Origin: Acidobacteriota bacterium
GTDB taxonomy: Bacteria; Actinomycetota; Acidimicrobiia; Acidimicrobiales; UBA8190
Direction of reading: 5' to 3'
DNA length: 7,322 bases
Assembly: GCA_028872975.1 (NCBI GenBank)
Contig: JAGWNV010000128.1
Location: 1-7,322 of the forward strand
Numbering within the stretch: position 1 is the first letter of the stretch; each line of letters begins with the position of its first letter. Positions 1 through 5,706 of the stretch are shown in pieces. Both the position numbers and the translations under genes were made by a program. Below the pieces are notes generated by a model that worked only from the letters and a program-made list of their open reading frames with translations, did not search any database and had not been told where the DNA came from.

Positions 1-352
1 TCGTGATCTGGGCAGTGGCCCACCGCAGGCTGGGGCCGATCTCGTCGGCGATGACCTCGATCTTCGACCGCTTGTCGCCCTCGGCGGTCTCCCACGAGCG
101 CTGCTCGAGCCGGCCGGTCACGATGACCCGGGATCCCCGGGCCAGGCTCTCCGAGGCGTTCTCGGCCATCTCCCGCCAGCAGACGACGTCGAAGAAGGAG
201 GTGGCCTCCTCCCACTCCTGGGTCTGGCGGTTCTGCCACCGGCGGTTCACGGCCAGACCGAAGGTGGCCGTGGCCTGCCCGGTGGGGGTGAACCGCAGCT
301 CGGGGTCGCGGGTGATGTTGCCGACCAGGGTCACGCTGTTTCCGTTCGACAT
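1..352 (-). CDS. ssb: Single-stranded DNA-binding protein SSB (3' end outside window)
   Basis: SSB coats single-stranded DNA during replication, recombination and repair and recruits partner enzymes in the cytoplasm. The visible 117 residues form the OB-fold core. It opens MSNGNSVTLVGNITRDPELR, followed by a TATFGLAVNR strand, the FFDVVCWREMAENA segment and the SRVIVTGRLEQRSWE strand, all typical of bacterial SSB. The linker and acidic C-terminal tip lie beyond the left edge. The ATG at 350-352 is preceded by an AAGGGGAG-type ribosome binding site (361-369, about 8 nt away). It starts only 17 nt after the rpsF stop, so it is co-transcribed with rpsF. In related genomes rpsR and rplI usually follow; that is expectation, not seen here. 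Confidence 0.97.
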   Translation of the reverse strand, partial: MSNGNSVTLVGNITRDPELRFTPTGQATATFGLAVNRRWQNRQTQEWEEATSFFDVVCWREMAENASESLARGSRVIVTGRLEQRSWETAEGDKRSKIEVIADEIGPSLRWATAQIT

Positions 353-369
353 GGTGTGCTCTCCCCTTC

Positions 370-705
370 TCAGCCGGCCTCGGCGGCTGCCGCCGCCGGG
401 TTGCGGCGACCGGCCACCTTGTCGGGCAGTCGGACGATCTTGTGGCGGATGACCTCGTCGGCCAGCTTCAACATCCTGTCGAGGTCGGCCGACGCCTTGG
501 GCTCCGCCGTGTATTCGAGCAGGACGTAGTAACCCTCACGCTTCTTGCGGATCTCGTAGGCGAGGGGACGCTTGCCCCAGCGCTCGAGGGTCCCGGGCGT
601 GCCGCCGTCCCCCTTCACGATCTCGACGGACCGGTCGAGCACCGCAGTGACGGCGGTCTCCTCGGCGTCGGGGTCGAAGATGACCATGACTTCGTACGGC
701 CGCAT
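370..705 (-). CDS. rpsF: 30S ribosomal protein S6
   Basis: Structural protein of the small ribosomal subunit that pairs with S18 on the central domain of 16S rRNA. The 111-aa product has the hallmark start MRPYEVMVIFDPDAEE, a central GTLERWGKRPLAYEIRKKRE segment and YYVLLEYTAEP, matching the S6 alpha-beta sandwich. Family members are usually about 95-135 aa, so length is normal. The end is an Ala-rich tail (NPAAAAAEAG). The ATG at 703-705 has a strong purine-rich Shine-Dalgarno, GGAGGGAGGAGG on the minus strand at 714-725, with 8 nt spacing. It lies directly upstream of ssb. The 103-nt interval before it carries hairpins that could include an S6:S18-responsive leader. Confidence 0.98.
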   Translation of the reverse strand: MRPYEVMVIFDPDAEETAVTAVLDRSVEIVKGDGGTPGTLERWGKRPLAYEIRKKREGYYVLLEYTAEPKASADLDRMLKLADEVIRHKIVRLPDKVAGRRNPAAAAAEAG

Positions 706-713
706 GTGCGGCG

Positions 714-725
714 CCTCCTCCCTCC
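714..725 (-). promoter_or_regulatory. Ribosome binding site of rpsF
   Basis: The minus strand reads GGAGGGAGGAGG, ending 8 nt before the rpsF ATG. It contains two overlapping anti-16S matches, as expected for a highly translated ribosomal protein gene, and it fixes the rpsF start. Confidence 0.8.
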
Positions 726-728
726 GGA

Positions 729-767
729 CCCGGCGCCTCGGGCGGCCGGGGCCCCGATGCTCGGGGC
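729..767 (-). promoter_or_regulatory. Two GC-rich hairpins in the rpsF leader (candidate regulatory RNA)
   Basis: Two adjacent inverted repeats lie just upstream of the rpsF ribosome binding site. The first (751-767) has 7-nt perfect arms GCCCCGA/TCGGGGC around a 3-nt loop. The second (729-750) has arms CCCGGC/GCCGGG, then one unpaired base and an inner 3-bp stem GCC/GGC with a 3-nt loop. Many bacteria carry an S6:S18-binding leader upstream of rpsF that autoregulates the operon. Whether these hairpins have its diagnostic internal loop is not something I can establish by eye. They may instead be extra panB transcription-end structures. Confidence 0.3.
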
Positions 768-776
768 AGGGTCACG

Positions 777-796
777 GTGCCGGGCGGGCCCGGCAC
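777..796 (-). terminator. Hairpin just after panB, probable U-tail-less terminator
   Basis: A perfect inverted repeat, GTGCCGGGC, two central bases, then GCCCGGCAC, lies 12 nt past the panB stop codon. The hairpin would be very stable. No T-run follows on the minus strand, so it does not fit the classical intrinsic type, but high-GC actinobacteria often end transcripts with such hairpins. It is symmetric and nothing converges from the other side, so panB is the gene it would serve. Confidence 0.5.
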
Positions 797-808
797 GACC
801 GGTCGATG

Positions 809-1624
809 TTAGCCGGGGAGGTGGTAGGTCTCGTCCTCGGCCGGGAAGGCCCCCGAGCGGACGTCGGCGGCCCACCGGGACACCGCCTCGGTCGCCGCCG
901 AGGCCAGCTCCGCGTAGCGGCGGACGAATTTCGGGGCCCGTCCCTCGCTCAGCCCGAGGACGTCGTGGAAGACGAGGACCTGGCCGTCGCAGCCGGCGCC
1001 GGCGCCGATCCCGATGGTGGGGATCCCCAGCGCGTCGGTCACCCGGGCCGCCACCACGTCGGGCACCCCCTCGAGGACGAGGGCGAAGCACCCGGCCGCC
1101 TCCAGGGCCTTGGCGTCGAGGAGGAGGGCCTCGGCGGCGGGCGCCTCCTTGGCCTGGACCTTGTAGCCGCCCATGGCGTGGACCGACTGGGGGGTGAGGC
1201 CCAGGTGTCCCATCACCGGGATCTCCGCCGCCACGACGGCCTCCACCATGGGCACCCGGGGGCGGCCGCCCTCGAGCTTGACCGCCTGGGCCCCGGCCCG
1301 GACGAGGACGGCGGCGTTGCGGACGGTGTCCTCGACCGAGACGTGGTAGCTCATCCAGGGCAGGTCGCCGACGACGAGGGGCCGGGGGCGGGCCCGGGCC
1401 ACGGCACCGACGTGGTGGGCCATCGCCGCCACGTCGACCTGGAGGGTGTCGGGGTGGCCGAGCACGACGTTGGCCAGGGAGTCGCCGACCAGGATGACGT
1501 CGACGCCGGCGGCGTCGGCGATGCGGGCCCCGGGTGCGTCGTAGGCGGTGAGGACCACGATGGGGGCGTCGCCCCGGCTGCGCTTGCGCGCCCGGACGGA
1601 GGGGACGGTGACGCTGTCGGGCAT
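809..1624 (-). CDS. panB: 3-methyl-2-oxobutanoate hydroxymethyltransferase (ketopantoate hydroxymethyltransferase)
   Basis: PanB transfers a hydroxymethyl group from 5,10-methylene-tetrahydrofolate to alpha-ketoisovalerate, giving ketopantoate, the first committed step of pantothenate and coenzyme A synthesis (cytoplasmic). The 271-aa length is typical. Family motifs are clear: VVLTAYDA (23-30), DVILVGDSLANVVLG (42-56), VVGDLPWMSY (84-93), AVKLEGG (114-120), VMGHLGLTPQ (137-146), LEGVP (184-188) and PTIGIGAGAGCDGQ. The Mg-ligand positions D48, D87 and E118 and the catalytic-type E185 correspond to D45, D84, E114 and E181 of E. coli PanB, so it looks fully active. The ATG at 1622-1624 follows AGAGGAGG at 1631-1638. 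The reading frame stays open far upstream, but that extension is low-complexity shadow and is rejected. It is flanked by a candidate promoter upstream and a hairpin downstream, so it is probably monocistronic or reads into rpsF. Confidence 0.97.
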   Translation of the reverse strand: MPDSVTVPSVRARKRSRGDAPIVVLTAYDAPGARIADAAGVDVILVGDSLANVVLGHPDTLQVDVAAMAHHVGAVARARPRPLVVGDLPWMSYHVSVEDTVRNAAVLVRAGAQAVKLEGGRPRVPMVEAVVAAEIPVMGHLGLTPQSVHAMGGYKVQAKEAPAAEALLLDAKALEAAGCFALVLEGVPDVVAARVTDALGIPTIGIGAGAGCDGQVLVFHDVLGLSEGRAPKFVRRYAELASAATEAVSRWAADVRSGAFPAEDETYHLPG

Positions 1625-1685
1625 GTGCGGCCTCCTCTGCCGTCCAGCGCACAGGGGCTGCCGGCGGCGACGGGACTCCGATCGA

Positions 1686-1715
1686 AGTGTACCGTCGACC
1701 CGGTGGACGACCCAA
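1686..1715 (-). promoter_or_regulatory. Candidate promoter of panB
   Basis: On the minus strand TTGGGT (1710-1715) and TACACT (1686-1691) are separated by 18 nt, a plausible sigma-70-type -35/-10 pair about 60 nt upstream of the panB ATG. TACACT is one of the few AT-containing hexamers in an otherwise GC-rich stretch. The -35 half overlaps the ribosome binding site of the divergent small gene on the plus strand. The call rests on sequence match only. Confidence 0.35.
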
Positions 1716-1726
1716 AGGGGACCGGC

Positions 1727-1927
1727 GTGGGGGCGGCCGGTGGGCCGTCGCCGTGCGAGAGCTGCGGCTCGCCCGAGGCGGCCGCGGCGCTGGCGGCCGT
1801 GCACCGGGTGTACCTCATGACCGACGGCGAGGGCGCGGTGGTCGGCGAGCGGGTCCTCGACGAGGTCGAGCAGTGGTGCCTGTCGTGCCGGACCCTCTAT
1901 CCCAACAGGCCGGCCGGGGGGCCCTGA
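1727..1927 (+). CDS. Small protein with two CxxC pairs, zinc-ribbon-like, function unknown
   Basis: I do not recognise a named family. The 66-aa product has C10-x-x-C13 (PCESCGSP) near the start and C51-x-x-C54 (WCLSCRTLYP) near the end. Between them lies a helix-friendly Ala-rich stretch and a strand-like VHRVYLMTD...VVGERVLDEVE segment. Two spaced CxxC knuckles with aromatic neighbours suggest a single structural zinc site. I chose GTG 1727 because AAAGGGGA (1714-1721) sits at good spacing. An in-frame GTG at 1703 would give 74 aa but has a poor ribosome binding site. It is divergent from panB and ends 37 nt before the phosphoesterase gene, so co-expression with that gene is likely. Cys spacing and sensible codon use argue it is real despite its size. 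Confidence 0.68.
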   Translation: MGAAGGPSPCESCGSPEAAAALAAVHRVYLMTDGEGAVVGERVLDEVEQWCLSCRTLYPNRPAGGP

Positions 1928-1964
1928 GGCCGCAAGATCCGGCCGGCCGGGCCGTTTCGCCGGC

Positions 1965-3737
1965 GTGGACCGCCGGCTCATCACCCGCCGGGCGCTGCTG
2001 CGGGCCGGGGCGGCCGCCGGTGCAGCGGGGGCGCTCGGGAGCAGGCTCGGGCTGACCGCCTCGCAGGGGCGGCTCGTCGAGTCGGCCCTCTCGGGGGCGA
2101 CGGCCGGGTCCCTCGCCGACGTCGAGCACCTCGTCGTCCTCATGCAGGAGAACCGGTCCTTCGACCACTACTTCGGGACCATGGCCGGGGTCCGGAACTA
2201 CACCGACCCCCTCCCCTACCGGTCCTATGCCGGGGCGCCGGTGGTCCGGGCCGCCGACGTGGTGGCGCAGTCAATGGCCGGGACCTCCATCGGCGGCGCC
2301 GAGGTCCGTTTCGCGCTGGCCGACGGGGAGACCGCCCTCGAGCCCTTCGAGCTCCGGAGCACCCCGCCCACGGTGGCCGGCCAGACCACCAACGACATCA
2401 CCCACGACTGGGGGCCGCAGCACGGGGCCTGGCACGAGGGCGCCATGGACCGCTTCATGGTCGAGCACCTCGCCAACGACCCCGAGGCCAAGTGGCAGTT
2501 CACCACCACCGTCGACGGTATCCCGGTGCCCACCACCTCGACGGTGCCCACCGGCATCACGGCCATGGGGTACTACCGGAGGAAGGACTGCCTCGCCTTC
2601 TACCGGGCCCTGGCCGAGGCCTTCACCATCTGCGACGGCTACCACTGCTCGGTGCTCGGCCCCACCGACCCCAACCGGCTCCTGTTCATGTCGGGGAGCC
2701 TCGGGGCCCACTCGGCCGACGTGGGCGGCCCCGTGCTCACCACCTACGTCCAGGACCGCGAGCGGCTGTACGGCACCCTCGACTGGCCCACCGTCCCGGA
2801 GCTGCTCACGGCGCACGGGGTGAGCTGGAAGGTGTACCAGGACCCCACCTCCCAGGCCCTCTTCAACGTCCTCACCTACTTCAGACGGTTCGCCACCCCC
2901 TCCGACCCGACCGAGGTCGAGAACGCCGCCAGGGGTCTCGCCCCCGTGTACCCGGCCGAGTTCGCCGCCGACGTGGCGGCCGGCACCCTGCCCAAGGTGT
3001 CGTGGATCATCCCCCCCGCCTTCGCCTGCGAGCACCCCGCCGCCCCCCCGGAGTACGGGGAGTGGCTGGTGGCCCAGATCCTCGGGACCCTCGTGTCCAA
3101 CCCGGCGGTGTGGGCCAAGACCGTCTTCCTCGTCGTCTACGACGAGAACGGCGGCTTCTTCGACCACGTCCCCCCGGTCACGCCCGGCCCCCTCGTGCAG
3201 GTGGGCACCAGCGCGCCCGCCTCAGCGCCCTCGCTCTACGAGGGCGGGCTCCCCACGGCCTCGACGCAGACCTTCGGCACCGACGGGGAGTACGTCGACC
3301 CCGCCCATACCGCCAACGCCGCCGGCGGCCCCCCAACGGACTGGGCCGGGGTGCTCGGGCCCGTGGGCCTCGGGTTCCGGACGCCCGCCCTGGTGGTGTC
3401 GCCGTTCAGCGCCGGGGGCCACGTCTGCTCCGACGTCTTCGACCACGTCTCGGTCACGAAGCTCGTCGAACGGCTCTTCCTCTCCCCGGGCAGCGTCGAG
3501 GCCGGGCTGCACGTCTCGCCGTGGCGGTACCGGACCGTCGGCGACCTGACCTCGGCCCTCTCCGGGCTCTCCTCCCCGACGACGGCCGTCCCGGCCCTCC
3601 CGGCCACGTCCCTCCTCTTCCCCGAGACGGCGACCGAGGCGGTGGTGAACGCCCTGGCCGGCACCGAGGACGACGCCCAGGGCTACCCGCCCCCCACCGC
3701 CAACTCGGCGGCCTGGCAGGAGCCCGACCAGGCGTAG
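1965..3737 (+). CDS. Tat-exported phosphoesterase, phospholipase C / acid phosphatase family
   Basis: A 590-aa member of the phosphoesterase family that includes bacterial non-haemolytic phospholipase C and AcpA-type acid phosphatases. These are metal-dependent, secreted enzymes that cleave phosphodiesters or phosphomonoesters. The N-terminus has a twin-arginine signal (ITRRALLRAG, RR at 8-9) followed by an Ala/Gly-rich hydrophobic stretch to about residue 32, so Tat export in a folded, metal-loaded state is inferred. Core motifs occur in family order: LVVLMQENRSFDHYFG (56-71, with the metal-site E62/N63), THDW (146-149), GPTDPNR (232-238), WKVYQDP, VVYDENGGFFDHV (390-402) and DVFDHVSVTKLVERLF around 491-506. 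It stops soon after the core and lacks the extra C-terminal repeats of some Pseudomonas-type phospholipases. The GTG 1965 start lacks a clear Shine-Dalgarno but gives exactly a Tat leader. Substrate (phospholipid or other phosphoester) cannot be decided from sequence. Confidence 0.92.
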   Translation: MDRRLITRRALLRAGAAAGAAGALGSRLGLTASQGRLVESALSGATAGSLADVEHLVVLMQENRSFDHYFGTMAGVRNYTDPLPYRSYAGAPVVRAADVVAQSMAGTSIGGAEVRFALADGETALEPFELRSTPPTVAGQTTNDITHDWGPQHGAWHEGAMDRFMVEHLANDPEAKWQFTTTVDGIPVPTTSTVPTGITAMGYYRRKDCLAFYRALAEAFTICDGYHCSVLGPTDPNRLLFMSGSLGAHSADVGGPVLTTYVQDRERLYGTLDWPTVPELLTAHGVSWKVYQDPTSQALFNVLTYFRRFATPSDPTEVENAARGLAPVYPAEFAADVAAGTLPKVSWIIPPAFACEHPAAPPEYGEWLVAQILGTLVSNPAVWAKTVFLVVYDENGGFFDHVPPVTPGPLVQVGTSAPASAPSLYEGGLPTASTQTFGTDGEYVDPAHTANAAGGPPTDWAGVLGPVGLGFRTPALVVSPFSAGGHVCSDVFDHVSVTKLVERLFLSPGSVEAGLHVSPWRYRTVGDLTSALSGLSSPTTAVPALPATSLLFPETATEAVVNALAGTEDDAQGYPPPTANSAAWQEPDQA

Positions 3738-3749
3738 CGTCGGAGACGG

Positions 3750-4223
3750 ATGGGCACGCCCCCCGCCGTCGTCGACTACCGCCGGAGCTTCCTCTTCGAC
3801 GTGCCCCCCGCCGCGCTGTGGGAGGCCCTGTCGGAGCCCCGGCGGTTCGAGGCGTGGTGGGGCTGGCTCGGGGAGCTCCGGGTCGAGGGCGGGGGGCTCG
3901 TCGACGGGGCGGTCCTCACCGGGCTCGTCTCGCCCCCGGTGCCCTACCAGATGCGGGTGACGGTCCGCCTCGAGCGCTGCCAGGCCCCCCGGCGGATCGA
4001 CGCCACCGTCGAGGGCGACCTGCAGGGCAGCGCCTGGCTGGAGCTCTCCCCCCACGACCGGGGCACCGCCGCCGAGGTGGCCTGGCGGGTGGAGATGATG
4101 CAGCGGCCCATGCGGATGGCGGCGCGCCTGGCCGGGCCGGTCCTGCGCTGGGGGCACGACCGGGTCGTCGACATGACCGTGGCCGGCTTCCGCCGGCACC
4201 TGTCGTCGGCGGCTCCGGGCTAG
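3750..4223 (+). CDS. SRPBCC-superfamily (polyketide cyclase/START-like) protein
   Basis: A 157-aa protein with the look of the SRPBCC fold, a helix-grip structure that binds hydrophobic ligands. The pattern is a first strand FLFDVPPAALWEALSEP (14-30) with the usual V/P-x-x-x-W-x-x-L helix start, then RFEAWWGW, then a run of alternating strands (MRVTVRLERC, RIDATVEGDL, GSAWLELSPHDRGTAAEVAW), and a long C-terminal helix ending WGHDRVVDMTVAGFRRHL. No signal peptide or membrane segment is seen, so it is probably cytoplasmic. GGAG at 3742-3745 sits only 4 nt before the ATG. It starts 12 nt after the phosphoesterase stop, so one transcript is likely. The ligand is unknown; a lipid or lipid-derived molecule would fit the neighbour, but that is inference. 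Its TAG stop overlaps the stop of the opposing gene. Confidence 0.8.
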   Translation: MGTPPAVVDYRRSFLFDVPPAALWEALSEPRRFEAWWGWLGELRVEGGGLVDGAVLTGLVSPPVPYQMRVTVRLERCQAPRRIDATVEGDLQGSAWLELSPHDRGTAAEVAWRVEMMQRPMRMAARLAGPVLRWGHDRVVDMTVAGFRRHLSSAAPG

Positions 4224-4957
4224 CCGAGGCGGGCCCAGGCCACCGCCCCTGCCGTGAGGACGACGGCCCAGGACAGGAGCTTGAGGGCCCGCTCCATGGG
4301 GGCGAGCAGCTGGGCCCGGCCGAATCCGGTCTCGGTGCCGTCGGCCGACGTCTCGACGCCCCGCACGTCGCGGACGGCCCGGCGGAGCCGGCGCACCGGG
4401 GTCGAGAGGCTCCGCTGGGCGAGGGAGAGGGCGAAGGCGCCGAGGGCGGCGAGCACGGCCACGCCCGAGAGGCGCTGGGCCTGGGCGACGTAGGCGGTAA
4501 GCACCGGGAAGGCGCCCCAGGCGGCGGCGAACCCGGGGTCGGTGTGGACGAGGCCGCCGAAGAGCTCGGCGTTGTAGGCGACAACGAGGAGGGGGCCGAG
4601 GACGATGAAGGCCACGAGAGAGGGCCCGACCCGGACGACGCCGACCACTCCGAGGGCCACGGCGCCGGCCAGGGACAGCGCCGTGGCCGCCACGAGGGCC
4701 CGGTCGGAGATGGCGGTGCCGAGCGGCCGGCCGTGGCGCTCGTCGAGGGCGTGGGCGGCGATGCCGACGGCGAGGAAGAAGGCGAGGAGCGTCCCGGCCA
4801 GCCGCTCGAGGTCGGGGGCCGGCGCCAGGCAGGCGCCGAGGACCACGTAGGAGAGGTGCCAGGCCGTGTAGGGAGGGTGGAGGAGCGTCCACCAGTCACG
4901 CCAGCCCCCCGGGCGCGCCGCGTAGAAGGCGGGCCGCGGCGGGGCCGGCTCGGTCAC
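4220..4957 (-). CDS. UbiA-like multi-spanning membrane protein, function unknown
   Basis: A 245-aa integral membrane protein with roughly seven hydrophobic segments (about 34-46, 53-70, 86-110, 112-129, 144-160, 164-182, 226-243). General layout resembles UbiA prenyltransferases, which attach isoprenoid chains to aromatic or lipid acceptors: a short cytoplasmic N-terminus with WWTLLHPPYTAWHLSY, then a motif at the end of a helix, AAHALDERHGRPLGT (67-81), and a second one, VAYNAELFGGLVHTD (126-140), followed by GAFPVLTAY. The canonical NDxxDxxxD and DxxxD metal-binding motifs are not there, only single Asp residues, so true prenyltransfer is uncertain. GTG at 4955-4957 overlaps the methyltransferase stop as GTGA, which selects this start and implies translational coupling. 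It is the last gene of the four-gene minus-strand operon. Confidence 0.75.
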   Translation of the reverse strand: MTEPAPPRPAFYAARPGGWRDWWTLLHPPYTAWHLSYVVLGACLAPAPDLERLAGTLLAFFLAVGIAAHALDERHGRPLGTAISDRALVAATALSLAGAVALGVVGVVRVGPSLVAFIVLGPLLVVAYNAELFGGLVHTDPGFAAAWGAFPVLTAYVAQAQRLSGVAVLAALGAFALSLAQRSLSTPVRRLRRAVRDVRGVETSADGTETGFGRAQLLAPMERALKLLSWAVVLTAGAVAWARLG

Positions 4958-5706
4958 GGCGGGCCGGCGCGCCTGCCCCACATGACGAGGCCACCGCCCA
5001 GGCTCATCCGCCGCACGGTGACCCCCTCGAGGCCGGCCCGCTCCCACGCCCCCACCGTCCAGCCGAGGGGGAACCGGTGGTAGTGGCCGCTGATGCTCGG
5101 CCCGAGGAAGGCGCCCACCCGGTACCACTCGGGCCCGCCGGTCAGGAGGCCCGCCACCGGGAGGACGGCCCGGGTGTAGCACCACCACAGCGCCCACCAC
5201 AGCGCCCTGTCGGGGACGGCGAATTCGAGATTGGCCACCGTCCCGCCGGGGCGGACCACCCGGGCCAGCTCGGCCAGGGTGGCCTCGGGATCGTCCACGT
5301 AGCGGAGCAGGTAGGTGAAGCTGAGGGCGTCGAAGGCGCCGTCGGGGAAGGGCAGCTGCTCGCCCCGGCCGACGCAGAAGGTCACGCCGGAGGCTCCCCG
5401 GGCGGCCACGTTGGCCCGGCCCCGGCGGATCATCTCCTCGGTGAGGTCGAGCCCCACCACGCTGGCCGGGGTCCGGGCCCGGATGGCAAGGGCCACCCCG
5501 GCGGTGCCGGTGGCGACGTCGAGGACGGTGCCGGGGTGGTCGGCGGCGAGGGCGTCGGCGAGGGCGGCGCGCCAGCGGCGGTTCTGGAAGAACGACAGCC
5601 ACTCGGCCAGGCGGTCGTAGCGGTCGGGGAGGCCGTCGAAGAGGGCCCGGGCGGCCCGGTTGCGACGGCCGCCGGCGGTGAGGACGGTGCCGGGCTCGCT
5701 ACCCAC
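4954..5706 (-). CDS. UbiE/MenG-like SAM-dependent methyltransferase
   Basis: A 250-aa class I methyltransferase. The N-terminus ALFDGLPDRYDRLAEWLSFFQNRRWR (21-46) resembles the YD-R-WR segment of UbiE/MenG enzymes, which C-methylate demethylmenaquinone or ubiquinone precursors. SAM-binding motif I is VLDVATGTAG (61-70), motif II VVGLDLTEEMI (83-93), and DALSFTYLLRYVDDP (126-140) with RVVRPGGTVANLEFAVP follow in standard order. The C-terminal part (WWALWWCYTRAVLPVAG, HYHRFPLGWTVGAWERAG, MSLGGGLVMWG) departs from typical MenG, so the substrate may differ and I give no gene symbol. The GTG at 5704-5706 overlaps the preceding gene by 8 nt; no good Shine-Dalgarno is visible, so translation is probably coupled. 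No other start precedes the conserved N-terminal motif. The next gene is a UbiA-like membrane protein, suggesting a shared quinone or isoprenoid-lipid pathway (inference). Confidence 0.85.
   Translation of the reverse strand: MGSEPGTVLTAGGRRNRAARALFDGLPDRYDRLAEWLSFFQNRRWRAALADALAADHPGTVLDVATGTAGVALAIRARTPASVVGLDLTEEMIRRGRANVAARGASGVTFCVGRGEQLPFPDGAFDALSFTYLLRYVDDPEATLAELARVVRPGGTVANLEFAVPDRALWWALWWCYTRAVLPVAGLLTGGPEWYRVGAFLGPSISGHYHRFPLGWTVGAWERAGLEGVTVRRMSLGGGLVMWGRRAGPP

Noticed and set aside
3..452. 149-aa plus-strand ORF antisense to ssb and rpsF
   Set aside because: It is fully antisense to two well-conserved housekeeping genes and has no recognisable motif.
572..1927. 451-aa plus-strand ORF ending at the small CxxC gene
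   Set aside because: All but the last 66-74 codons lie antisense to rpsF and panB and are Gly/Asp/Val-rich shadow. Only the 3' part is supported.
1703..1927. Alternative GTG start giving a 74-aa small protein
   Set aside because: It has no Shine-Dalgarno upstream. GTG 1727 has AAAGGGGA at correct spacing. It cannot be fully excluded.
1908..1948. Two GGCCGGCC octamers 33 bp apart
   Set aside because: They could pair into a long-loop hairpin between the small gene and the phosphoesterase gene, but such octamers are common in GC-rich DNA and no other terminator or operator feature supports it.
809..2143. panB as a 444-aa protein with a long N-terminal extension
   Set aside because: The extension has no conserved motif, overlaps the small-protein gene antisense, and the ATG at 1622-1624 with AGAGGAGG gives exactly the normal PanB length.
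2492..5083. 863-aa open frame on the plus strand crossing several genes
   Set aside because: It is a shadow frame, rich in Arg, Gly and Pro with no motif. It runs across the phosphoesterase, SRPBCC and opposing-strand genes, all of which have clear family motifs in other frames.
4220..5602. UbiA-like protein as a 460-aa protein starting inside the methyltransferase region
   Set aside because: The upstream part is an Arg/Pro-rich shadow of the methyltransferase gene. The GTG at 4955-4957 in a GTGA overlap gives a sensible membrane protein.
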